Translations under genes and position numbers: made by a program
Notes under the pieces: generated by a model
Seen by the model: only the letters and a program-made list of their open reading frames with translations
The model's database searches: none
What the model was told of the DNA's origin: nothing
Shown: piece by piece, positions 32,969 through 40,498 of the stretch
Layout of the letters: each line of letters starts with the position of its first letter
Position numbering within the stretch: the first letter of the stretch is position 1
Assembly (NCBI GenBank): GCA_947259045.1
Contig: CAMYKZ010000049.1
Coordinates: forward strand, 1-40,498
Direction: 5' to 3'
DNA length: 40,498 bases
Origin: an uncultured Afifella sp.
GTDB lineage: Bacteria; Pseudomonadota; Alphaproteobacteria; Rhizobiales; Afifellaceae

Positions 32969-34465
32969 ATGTCGGGTATCACAATGCCGAAGCCGAGCGA
33001 GGATGCACTGGCGCGGCGCGCCGAGATTGCAAAAGCGCTTTCCGCGATTGTGCCGGGCGAAGGCGTGATCGCCGATGAAGATGGCATGCGGCCGTTCGAA
33101 TCCGACGGCCTGACCGCCTATCGCCAGTTACCGCTGGTCGTCGTCTTGCCGGAAACGGTCGATCAGGTGAGCCGGGTGCTGCGTTATTGCCATGACAATG
33201 ACATCAAGGTTGTTCCGCGCGGCTCGGGCACGTCACTGTCCGGTGGCGCGCTGCCGCTTGAAGACGGCGTTTTGCTTGGCCTGTCGAAATTCAACAAGGT
33301 TCTGGAAATCGATTATGACAACCGTGTCGCCGTCGTGCAGCCGGGGGTGACGAACCTGGCAATTACGAAAGCGGTGGAGGACCATGGTTTCTATTATGCG
33401 CCCGACCCCTCATCGCAGATCGCCTGTTCCATCGGCGGCAATGTGGCGGAGAATTCCGGCGGCGTGCACTGCCTCAAATATGGCCTGACGGCGAACAATG
33501 TGCTCGGCATCGAGATGGTGCTGATCACCGGCGAGGTGATCCGGCTGGGCGGCAAGCATCTGGATGCGGAAGGTTACGACCTGCTCGGCCTGATGACGGG
33601 CTCGGAGGGGTTGCTTGGCGTCGTCACGGAAGTCACTGTGCGGATCCTGCAGTCTCCGGAAACCGCACGTGCCTTGCTTGTCGGCTTTCCCACCAGCGAG
33701 GATGGCGGTCAGTGCGTGGCCGACATCATTGGCGCCGGGATTATCCCGGGCGGCATGGAAATGATGGACAAGCCCGCCATTCACGCCGCCGAAGCGTACG
33801 TCAAGGCCGGCTATCCGCTCGACGTCGAGGCGCTTCTGATCGTCGAACTGGACGGGCCGACCGGCGAAGTCGACGATCTTCTGGCCCGCGTTGAGGCGAT
33901 TGCCCGCAAAAACAAGGCCAGCACATTGCGCGTGTCGGAAACGGAGACCGAGCGCGAGGCGTTCTGGGCCGGGCGCAAGGCGGCCTTTCCGGCTGTCGGC
34001 CGGATATCACCGGATTATTATTGCATGGACGGCACGATCCCGCGCAAGGCGCTGCCGCAGGTGCTGGCACGCATGCGCGAGCTGTCGGCTCATTACGATT
34101 TGCGCGTCGCCAACGTGTTTCATGCCGGCGACGGCAATCTGCACCCGCTGATCCTCTATGATGCCAACAAACCCGGCGAGCTTCAGCGGGCGGAGGATTT
34201 CGGCGCCGACATTCTGAGATTGTGCGTCGAGGTCGGCGGTGTCCTGACCGGCGAGCATGGTGTCGGCGTGGAAAAGCGCGATCTGATGCCGGAAATGTTC
34301 ACCGAGGACGACCTGAAACAGCAGCAGCGCGTCAAATGCGCCTTTGATGAAAAGCATCTGCTCAATCCGGGCAAGGTGTTCCCGCAATTGCACCGCTGCG
34401 CCGAGCTTGGCCGCATGCATGTTCACAAAGGGCATGTGCCCTTTCCCGATATTCCGCGGTTCTGA
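32969..34465 (+). CDS. glcD: Glycolate oxidase FAD-binding subunit GlcD
   Basis: 498-residue flavoprotein that oxidises glycolate to glyoxylate (family members also act on D-lactate). The PCMH-type FAD domain spans ~50-230 (VLPETVDQVSRVLRYC, VVPRGSGTSLSGGALP, SSQIACSIGGNVAENSGGVH, MTGSEGLLGVVTEVTV); the substrate-cap domain follows, with VFHAGDGNLHPLILYD and LTGEHGVGVEKRD near the C-terminus, where the conserved histidines of this flavin family lie. ATG 32969 has GGAG at 32958-32961; longer starts run into the promoter region. First gene of glcD-glcE-glcF, ten bases before glcE. Subunit E and F neighbours make glycolate the best substrate. Confidence 0.94.
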   Translation: MSGITMPKPSEDALARRAEIAKALSAIVPGEGVIADEDGMRPFESDGLTAYRQLPLVVVLPETVDQVSRVLRYCHDNDIKVVPRGSGTSLSGGALPLEDGVLLGLSKFNKVLEIDYDNRVAVVQPGVTNLAITKAVEDHGFYYAPDPSSQIACSIGGNVAENSGGVHCLKYGLTANNVLGIEMVLITGEVIRLGGKHLDAEGYDLLGLMTGSEGLLGVVTEVTVRILQSPETARALLVGFPTSEDGGQCVADIIGAGIIPGGMEMMDKPAIHAAEAYVKAGYPLDVEALLIVELDGPTGEVDDLLARVEAIARKNKASTLRVSETETEREAFWAGRKAAFPAVGRISPDYYCMDGTIPRKALPQVLARMRELSAHYDLRVANVFHAGDGNLHPLILYDANKPGELQRAEDFGADILRLCVEVGGVLTGEHGVGVEKRDLMPEMFTEDDLKQQQRVKCAFDEKHLLNPGKVFPQLHRCAELGRMHVHKGHVPFPDIPRF

Positions 34466-34475
34466 GGCAAATGGA

Positions 34476-35678
34476 ATGGCAACAATCCTGAAACCGGAAA
34501 CGGCGGCGGCCGTTCTTGAAACAGTGTCATGGGCTGCCGCAAAAGCGACGCCGCTGGAAGTCTGCGGCCAGGGCAGCAAGCGGGGCATCGGCCGGCCTGT
34601 GCAGGCGGAATACAGCCTCGATCTTTCGGCGCTGAGCGGGGTCACGCTCTATGAACCGGATGAACTGGTGCTGTCGGCCCGGGCCGGAACGCCGATCGCC
34701 GAGATCGAAAAACTGCTTGCCGGCAATGACCAGGAACTGGCGTTTGAGCCGATGGATATGGGCCTCCTGAACGGCGAGGCTGCCGGGCAGGGGACGATCG
34801 GCGGCATTCTGGCCGCCAATGTCTGCGGCCCGCGGCGCATCAAATCCGGCTCCGCCCGCGATCATGTGCTCGGTATTCATGCCGTATCCGGCCGCGGCGA
34901 GGCCTACAAGTCCGGCGGCCGGGTGGTCAAGAATGTCACGGGTTACGACCTTTCCAAGGGAATGGCCGGCTCCTGGGGTACGCTGGCGGTTGCCACCGAC
35001 GTCACATTCAAGGTTCTGCCGCGCGCTGAAACCCAATCAACAGTGGCTTTGCACGGCCTGACGGACCGGCAGGCGGTCGAGGCCATGTGTGCGGCCATGG
35101 GGTCGCCATGGGAAGTTTCCTCAGCGGCTCATCTGCCGGCTGCGATTGCTGAATCGATGCCCGCGGGGACAGACAGGGCTCTGACCCTTCTGCGCATTGA
35201 AGGTTTCGGACCGTCAGTGGCTTACCGGTGCGGCAAACTCGTGGAACAGTTGCAGCCGTTTGGTGAAATCGACATCATCGACGTTGAAAAGTCGGCTGTC
35301 CTCTGGCGCGCTGTTCGTGATGTCACACCGTTGCACGGCACAAACCCGCTCTGGCGGGTCAGTGTCGCGCCCGCCGACGGGCCGTCGGTGACGGCCGCGC
35401 TGGACGGTCTGGGCTCGCGCTATTTTTACGACTGGTCCGGCGGCCTGATCTGGATCGAGAGTGACGACGAGGAGAATGCCGGCGCAAAGCCTGTCCGTCA
35501 TGCCGTGCAATCGTTTGGCGGCCATGCGACTTTGATGCGCGGGTCTCCGGCGCTGAGGACGGCAATTGCGCCGTTCGAACCCCAGGCGCCGGCGCTTGCA
35601 GCCCTGTCGAAGCGGCTGAAAGGCAGTTTCGATCCCAACGGCATTCTCAATCCGGGCCGCATGGTTGCGGGCGTGTGA
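34476..35678 (+). CDS. glcE: Glycolate oxidase subunit GlcE
   Basis: 400-residue second FAD-domain subunit of glycolate oxidase. The FAD-binding part includes VCGQGSKRGIGRPV at ~29-42, LVLSARAGTPIAEIEKLL, MGLLNGEAAGQGTIGGILAAN and the GRVVKNVTGYDLSKGMAGSWG stretch at ~148-168, diagnostic of GlcE. The C-terminus ends in KRLKGSFDPNGILNPGRM, the family close. ATG 34476 is in frame with GAGG at 34464-34467; an ATG at 34471 is out of frame. Tight spacing on both sides shows operon membership. Confidence 0.94.
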   Translation: MATILKPETAAAVLETVSWAAAKATPLEVCGQGSKRGIGRPVQAEYSLDLSALSGVTLYEPDELVLSARAGTPIAEIEKLLAGNDQELAFEPMDMGLLNGEAAGQGTIGGILAANVCGPRRIKSGSARDHVLGIHAVSGRGEAYKSGGRVVKNVTGYDLSKGMAGSWGTLAVATDVTFKVLPRAETQSTVALHGLTDRQAVEAMCAAMGSPWEVSSAAHLPAAIAESMPAGTDRALTLLRIEGFGPSVAYRCGKLVEQLQPFGEIDIIDVEKSAVLWRAVRDVTPLHGTNPLWRVSVAPADGPSVTAALDGLGSRYFYDWSGGLIWIESDDEENAGAKPVRHAVQSFGGHATLMRGSPALRTAIAPFEPQAPALAALSKRLKGSFDPNGILNPGRMVAGV

Positions 35679-35700
35679 CGTCAGACAAGGACCCAGGCCG

Positions 35701-37047
35701 ATGCAGACACATTTTAACGAAAAGCAGCTTGCCGATCCGCTGATCCAGGAAGCGAATTCGATCCTGCGCAAATGCGTGCATTGCGGCTTTTGCACCGCAA
35801 CCTGCCCGACCTATGTCGAACTTGGCAACGAACTCGACAGCCCCCGCGGCCGGATCTACCTGATCAAGGACATGCTGGAGAACGACAAACCGGCGACGAA
35901 ACAGGTGGTCACCCATATTGACCGTTGCCTGTCCTGTCTGTCCTGCATGACCACTTGCCCGTCCGGCGTCAACTATATGCATCTCGTCGACCAGGCGCGG
36001 GCGCATATTGAAAAAACCTACCGGCGATCGCCGGCTGACCGCCTATTTCGCGGTGTCCTGAGCGCCATTCTGCCCTATCCCGGGCGCTTCCGGCTGGCAC
36101 TGGCAGCGGCATTTTTCGGCCGGCCTCTGGCGCCGGTCTTTGCCATGATGGGCGGGCCGTTTCGGCGGCTTGGCGCCATGCTGGCACTCGCCCCGGCCAA
36201 ATTCCCCGAACGGTCCCGTGCCGTTGCAGGCGCAGTGTTTCCGATAAATGACGAGCCGGGCGCAAAGGCCAGGCAGGGTCGTGTCGCACTTCTGTCCGGT
36301 TGTGCCCAGCCGGTGCTTGACCCGGGGATCAATGATGCCACGATCCGCCTGTTGAACCGGCTCGGCGTTGAAGTGGTGCTGCCGGCCGGCGAGGGGTGCT
36401 GCGGCGCGCTGGTGCATCACATGGGCCGCGAGGAGGCAGCACTTGAGTTTGCCCGGGCCAATGTAGATGCCTGGATGCGCGAGATCGACGGTGACGGGCT
36501 TGATGCGATCCTGATCACCGCATCGGGCTGCGGCACGACGATCAAGGATTACGGTCACATGCTGGCTCGGGATCCGGCCTATGCGCAAAAGGCGGCACGG
36601 GTTGCAGCCCTTGCCAGGGATATCACCGAATATCTGTCTGAAATCGACCTGCCGGATCCCGATCACCGGCCGGGCCTGACGGTCGCCTATCATTCCGCCT
36701 GTTCCATGCAGCACGGCCAGCAAATCAGATTCCAGCCGAAACTGCTGCTGGAAAAGGCAGGATTTTCCGTCCGCGATGTGCCGGAGGGCCATCTGTGCTG
36801 CGGATCGGCGGGAACATACAACATTCTCCAGCCCGAAATCGCCCGCCGCCTGCGTGACCGCAAGGTACGCAATATCGAGCGCACGGCGCCGGATCTGATT
36901 GCCACCGGCAATCTTGGCTGCATGACCCAGATTGCGACCGGAACCAGAATCCCGATTGTCCACACCGTCGAATTGCTCGACTGGGCCTATGGCGGTGAGA
37001 AGCCTGAGATGCTAAACAATGGACCGGGGACGGTATCCGTCGCCTGA
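35701..37047 (+). CDS. glcF: Glycolate oxidase iron-sulfur subunit GlcF
   Basis: 448-residue electron-transfer subunit. Two ferredoxin motifs, CVHCGFCTATCPTY at ~25-38 and CLSCLSCMTTCPSG at ~77-90, bind 4Fe-4S clusters. Two CCG domains follow: GEGCCGALVHHMG near 232 and GHLCCGSAGTYNILQPE near 363, with the partner CSMQHGQQIRFQPK. Length is slightly above the E. coli protein. All ligands seem intact. It passes electrons from GlcD/GlcE to the quinone pool. ATG 35701 lies 22 bases after glcE. The TPR gene follows 31 bases later, so the transcript may run on. Confidence 0.95.
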   Translation: MQTHFNEKQLADPLIQEANSILRKCVHCGFCTATCPTYVELGNELDSPRGRIYLIKDMLENDKPATKQVVTHIDRCLSCLSCMTTCPSGVNYMHLVDQARAHIEKTYRRSPADRLFRGVLSAILPYPGRFRLALAAAFFGRPLAPVFAMMGGPFRRLGAMLALAPAKFPERSRAVAGAVFPINDEPGAKARQGRVALLSGCAQPVLDPGINDATIRLLNRLGVEVVLPAGEGCCGALVHHMGREEAALEFARANVDAWMREIDGDGLDAILITASGCGTTIKDYGHMLARDPAYAQKAARVAALARDITEYLSEIDLPDPDHRPGLTVAYHSACSMQHGQQIRFQPKLLLEKAGFSVRDVPEGHLCCGSAGTYNILQPEIARRLRDRKVRNIERTAPDLIATGNLGCMTQIATGTRIPIVHTVELLDWAYGGEKPEMLNNGPGTVSVA

Positions 37048-37078
37048 TGTATGCGTTCAGTAGCCGGGAGTTTTGGGG

Positions 37079-39436
37079 ATGTCGGCAATTCCTTTGGTGG
37101 TGGCGGCTCTTGCAGCCCATTTGGGGACTTCCGAGCCCACTGAACAGCAATGGGCAAGCTGCAACGAAGGTGTTGTCGAACAACGTCTTTCTGCCTGCGA
37201 ACTGATCGCGGAAAACCGGAATTTCGAGCGCTACACCCGTGCCTACGCGGCTGCGACACTAGGTGATATCCACCTTGATCGGCGCGAACTGGCGCCGGCA
37301 AAGTCTGAATTTACCCGCGCCATCCGCCTCAGTCCCGATTATGGTTACCCGCACCGCCGGCGGGCTTTCGTGGCGTTCCTGGAGAACAGTTACCAGGAGG
37401 CGGAGGCTGATTTCATAACGGCCATCGAGTTGGCTCCGCTCGATCCCTACGCCTTTATCGCCCGTGCCAGCTTCTATCGGCAGACGGAAAGAACGGATCT
37501 TGCACGCCTCGATATCGAGCGTGCCTTGCGGCTGGATCTGAACAATTCCGATCTCTATTACGAGCGCGGCCTGCTGTCCCTGGACGTTCGCGATTATGAG
37601 CAGGCGGAACTGGATTTTCTCAAGGCGGTCAGGCTTAGCCCGGACGATCATGATGCGCGTTACAATCTGGCAAATGCGCTTCGCTTTCAGTCGCGCACAA
37701 TAGACGCGCTGCGCGAAATTGAAATTTATATAAAAGACGAGGGTCAGGACCCGCAGGGCTACCGCCTGCGCGGCTGGCTGAACACCGATCTGGAACGGTT
37801 CGACAGAGCCCAGGCTGATTTTGTGAGCGCGCTGGATCTCCGGCCCGATGATGCGAGGCTGCATTATGCGCTGGGTTATGTGCATTGGCGGCGCGGTGCC
37901 TATCAGCAGGCGCTTGAGGCGTACCGGCTGGCGGAGACGGATTATGACGAGACCGCCTATTTTCATTATGAGCGCGGTTATGCCCGCTTCATGCTCAATC
38001 AGGACAGGCTGGCGCTTGACGACGCCAACCGGGCAATCGAACTTGATGACACCAATACGGATGCCATGTGGCTGAAGGGCGCAGCACTTTTCTATCTTGA
38101 ACAATATCGGGATGCGCTGGCAGTTCTGGACAAGGCCGTGAAGATCGATCCCGAGAGTGCCGACCTGCTGGCGATGCGCGGACGTGTGCAGATCGGCGCT
38201 GAACATTATTTTGCCGCGGTCGGCGATCTGACCCGTGCCCTTGAGTTCAACCCCGGCCACAGTTCTGCTGCGGCCTATCGCGCTTATGCGAGTGGATTGG
38301 CCGGATATGTCGGCCTGGCACGCAAGACCCTTGATGAGATTATCGACCAGCAGCCTGAAGCACCGCTGACCTTCGAACTGTCAGCCCGCCTGCTTTATCA
38401 GGAAAAGGATTTTGAGACGGCCCGGACCTATTCGGAACGGTTGCTCGGATTATCGCCGAAAGACGGCAGTTACCTGGCGCTGCACGGCGATATCCTGCTG
38501 GAACTCGGCCAATATACAGAGGCTGCGAGGATCTACCGGGCGGCCCTGAGCAATGTTTCCGAACCGCCGGCCGGCTGGCTTCGCCTCGCAGCGTATTCGG
38601 CAATTCTGGCCGATGAAAAGGGCAGTGCATTCAAGCTGTTGAAACAGGCGCGCCTTGCCGATCCGGCCGATAGCTGGACCAGCGGCATGCTGGCGGATTT
38701 CTGGCTTGAGCGGTCCGAATTCGACAAGGCCATGCTGGATTTCGATCATGCCATCTCCGGGTCGGACGATGAAAACGATCGGTTTGCCTTCCATCTCGGC
38801 AAGGCCAAAGCGCTTGCCGGAGCAGGCAAGCGGCAGGCCGCACTCGATGCGTTGACGCTGCTGGCCAAGCAAAAGCCGGACGATACCGATGTCAGTTGGG
38901 CGCGGGCGAATGTGCTGCTCGAGCTTGGCCGGCACGAAGATGCAATCGTCGAGTTTGAACATTACCGCAGACGCAAACCGGCTTCGCTGGAAGCCCATTA
39001 CAAGCTCATCGACATTATGAGCACGACGGGCCAGCATGGTGATGCGCTGAAACTGGCGGATCGCGTTGTCTATATGGAGCGCGACAAGGCCAAAGGTTAC
39101 CGGATCCGCGGTCAGATTCGGTTCCAGATGAAGAATTTTGACGCTGCCGCCGAGGACCTGCGCAAAGCGATCGGGCTTTCGCCACGATCAGCCGAGGTTC
39201 ATCTGATGCTCGCGCGGGTGCTGATTGCCGTCAGCGACGGCGCGTCGGCGTTGGCCTCTCTCGATGCGGCGCTTGGCCTTGAGCCGGGGCTGGCGGAAGC
39301 TTATTATCTAAAGGCCATTGCCTATCGAATGACGGGGCAGGTGGAACTTGCGCTGTCCGCACTCAGCAGTGCCATAGCCCTGGACGATGGCCATCTGTCG
39401 CCGCAGATTGCCGGGCTGAAGGACAAATTGCGCTGA
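37079..39436 (+). CDS. Large tetratricopeptide-repeat protein
   Basis: 785-residue protein made almost wholly of TPR units of ~34 residues, about twenty in tandem, e.g. GYPHRRRAFVAFLENSYQEA, DLYYERGLLSLDVRDYEQAE, ADLLAMRGRVQIGAEHYFAA and EAYYLKAIAYRMTGQVELAL. A weak hydrophobic start (SAIPLVVAALAAHLG) may be a signal peptide, placing it in the periplasm. GGGAG at 37066-37070 supports ATG 37079. Such repeats scaffold protein complexes; no catalytic domain is seen. It sits between glcF and glcB, which is unusual for these operons, and its role there is unknown. Confidence 0.88.
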   Translation: MSAIPLVVAALAAHLGTSEPTEQQWASCNEGVVEQRLSACELIAENRNFERYTRAYAAATLGDIHLDRRELAPAKSEFTRAIRLSPDYGYPHRRRAFVAFLENSYQEAEADFITAIELAPLDPYAFIARASFYRQTERTDLARLDIERALRLDLNNSDLYYERGLLSLDVRDYEQAELDFLKAVRLSPDDHDARYNLANALRFQSRTIDALREIEIYIKDEGQDPQGYRLRGWLNTDLERFDRAQADFVSALDLRPDDARLHYALGYVHWRRGAYQQALEAYRLAETDYDETAYFHYERGYARFMLNQDRLALDDANRAIELDDTNTDAMWLKGAALFYLEQYRDALAVLDKAVKIDPESADLLAMRGRVQIGAEHYFAAVGDLTRALEFNPGHSSAAAYRAYASGLAGYVGLARKTLDEIIDQQPEAPLTFELSARLLYQEKDFETARTYSERLLGLSPKDGSYLALHGDILLELGQYTEAARIYRAALSNVSEPPAGWLRLAAYSAILADEKGSAFKLLKQARLADPADSWTSGMLADFWLERSEFDKAMLDFDHAISGSDDENDRFAFHLGKAKALAGAGKRQAALDALTLLAKQKPDDTDVSWARANVLLELGRHEDAIVEFEHYRRRKPASLEAHYKLIDIMSTTGQHGDALKLADRVVYMERDKAKGYRIRGQIRFQMKNFDAAAEDLRKAIGLSPRSAEVHLMLARVLIAVSDGASALASLDAALGLEPGLAEAYYLKAIAYRMTGQVELALSALSSAIALDDGHLSPQIAGLKDKLR

Positions 39437-39456
39437 GCGGGCCACCGTGCGGGGTT

Positions 39457-39834
39457 TCATTCCGGATCGGGAGGATTATCCAATTCGGCAAGCCGCTGGC
39501 CGAGGCGTTCCAGCCGCGCGGCGATCTGGCCTGCCGCCTCGCCGAGGGCGCCGATTTCCTGTTTCAGAAGCCGCACTTCCTGGGTAAAGGAACCGTCGTC
39601 GGCAGGCGCCGAGCCGCGCCCGACCAGAAGCCAGATCAGACTGACATTGATATGGCCGGCCAGTGCTCTCAGCCGGTCGGATCTGGGCTCGGACTGGTTC
39701 GCTTCCCAATTCGTCAACGTCGCCGTTCTGATGCCGATGCGGCGGGCCAGTTGAGCCGTGCTCAATCCGGCGGCTTCGCGGGCCCGCACGATCCGGCTGC
39801 CAAGGGTGTCTTTTTCCGGTGTAACAATATTCAT
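39457..39834 (-). CDS. XRE-family helix-turn-helix regulator
   Basis: 125-residue Cro/C1-type DNA-binding protein. The helix-turn-helix is at ~20-45 (LSTAQLARRIGIRTATLTNW, then EANQSEPRSDRLRALAGHIN), followed by SLIWLLVGRG, the usual close of the domain. The C-terminal ~50 residues form a coiled coil (FTQEVRLLKQEIGALGEAAG, IAARLERLGQRLAEL) for dimerisation. GGAAAGG upstream supports ATG 39834. It is divergent from glcB and so the probable controller of glcB or of itself; a palindrome covers its start codon. No toxin partner is seen, so an antitoxin role is unlikely. Confidence 0.88.
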   Translation of the reverse strand: MNIVTPEKDTLGSRIVRAREAAGLSTAQLARRIGIRTATLTNWEANQSEPRSDRLRALAGHINVSLIWLLVGRGSAPADDGSFTQEVRLLKQEIGALGEAAGQIAARLERLGQRLAELDNPPDPE

Positions 39835-39843
39835 TATATTTAC
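39821..39843. promoter_or_regulatory. Near-palindrome over the XRE start codon
   Basis: GTAACAATAT 39821-39830 and ATATTTAC 39836-39843 are inverse copies apart from a small indel, centred on TCATT, in the A/T-rich start of the divergent XRE-glcB gap (39835-39936). It is a fit for an autoregulatory XRE site. Confidence 0.4.
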
Positions 39844-39936
39844 GCCTTTCCTTGCAAATCGACGATCAGGCGGCCAAACCGATGCCGCGGATCAGATTAG
39901 TTCCCATCACTCATTAAGAGATCAGGAGAAATATGT

Positions 39937-40498
39937 ATGACGGAACGCGTTAACGCCGGCGGCCTTCAGGTTGCCCGCAAACTTTATGAATTCATCAACG
40001 ATCAGGCCTTGCCGGGCACTGGCGTCAGCCAGGATGCGTTCTGGTCGGGATTTGAGGGAATAGTCCACGAAATGGCGCCGCGCAACCGCAGGCTGGTTGC
40101 AGCGCGCGATGAGATGCAGGCAAAGATCGATGAATGGCATCGGCAGAATCCCGGACCCCTGAGCGATATGGGCGCCTACAAGGCCTTTTTGGGCGAGATC
40201 GGCTATTTGTGCCCGGAGGGCGATGGCTTCTCCATTCGCACCGCCAATACCGATCCGGAAATCAACGATGTTGCCGGGCCGCAGCTTGTCGTGCCGGTGA
40301 TGAATGCGCGTTATGCGCTGAATGCCGCAAATGCCCGCTGGGGTTCGCTCTACGATGCGCTCTACGGCACGGATGCGATTTCGGAGGACGATGGCGCGCA
40401 ACGCGCTGGCGGGTTCAATCCCAGGCGCGGTGATAAGGTCATCGCGTTTGCCAAGGCGTTTCTCGACCGGTCCGCGCCGCTGGCTGCCGGCAGCTGGC
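39937..40498 (+). CDS. glcB: Malate synthase G, N-terminal part (gene runs off the right edge)
   Basis: Condenses glyoxylate with acetyl-CoA to malate. The visible 187 residues match the start of the ~720-residue malate synthase [61 protein letters not shown], then [20 protein letters not shown] and [17 protein letters not shown], all strongly conserved. GGAGAA at 39924-39929 supports ATG 39937 over the out-of-frame ATG 39933. It completes the glycolate route that glcDEF begins 3 kb upstream. The active-site barrel lies beyond the window. Confidence 0.97.
   Translation, partial: MTERVNAGGLQVARKLYEFINDQALPGTGVSQDAFWSGFEGIVHEMAPRNRRLVAARDEMQAKIDEWHRQNPGPLSDMGAYKAFLGEIGYLCPEGDGFSIRTANTDPEINDVAGPQLVVPVMNARYALNAANARWGSLYDALYGTDAISEDDGAQRAGGFNPRRGDKVIAFAKAFLDRSAPLAAGSW

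Noticed and set aside
39457-39834. XRE protein as an antitoxin of a toxin-antitoxin pair
   Set aside because: No small toxin gene is adjacent; neighbours are a TPR gene and glcB.

Overview
This looks like a chromosomal segment of an alphaproteobacterium, most likely of the order Hyphomicrobiales (Rhizobiales). The basis is high GC content, a plant/alphaproteobacterial-type GshA, DUF937, DUF3422 and DUF6882 proteins, a lutABC operon, TRAP transporters, and many close relatives of rhizobial housekeeping genes (rsmE, xseA). I cannot assign a genus. No phage, insertion sequence, CRISPR array, rRNA or tRNA was seen. Gene density is high and no gene-free stretch exceeds 300 bases; the largest gaps (18715-18982, 23970-24204, 32736-32968) are described under the sites they contain.

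Layout. 1-6.4 kb: the 5' part of an acyl-CoA dehydrogenase (minus), a DUF937 protein, gshA with a two-subunit ThDP decarboxylase (ComD/ComE-like), a 60-residue membrane protein, a zinc-type CDF exporter that seems to start at CTG, and a nucleotidyltransferase-like protein. 6.4-10.2 kb: two unrecognised small proteins, a SulP anion transporter, and a two-gene unit of envelope proteins with carboxypeptidase-regulatory-like domains. 10.3-18.2 kb: an RND efflux pair (MexE/MexF-like, no outer-membrane partner), an EamA transporter, rsmE and xseA. 18.2-19 kb: a frameshifted DUF6882 gene and a small repeat/palindrome cluster.

19-27.4 kb is a 2-hydroxyacid island. A GntR/FCD regulator leads a minus-strand operon lutA-lutB-LysE exporter-lutC-unknown gene, with tight or overlapping junctions. 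Divergent from it is a TRAP transporter (dctP, dctQ, dctM). 27.4-32.7 kb holds a LysR regulator, a glutathionyl-hydroquinone reductase, a decayed LysE gene, DUF3422, a FecR-type protein with an Asp-rich tail and a cytochrome c.

33-40.5 kb holds glcD, glcE and glcF (glycolate oxidase), a large TPR protein, an XRE regulator and the start of glcB (malate synthase G).

The most interesting inference is that the lut/TRAP island and the glc operon share a regulator. The gap next to gntR and the glcD promoter region carry inverted repeats with the same half-site and the same 13-base spacing (24020-24046 and 32901-32927). The whole would import 2-hydroxyacids, oxidise lactate to pyruvate and glycolate to glyoxylate, and condense glyoxylate with acetyl-CoA to malate. 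Other points of note are an exporter inside the lut operon, a terminator-like hairpin in the dctP leader, two recent pseudogenes, and several non-ATG starts.
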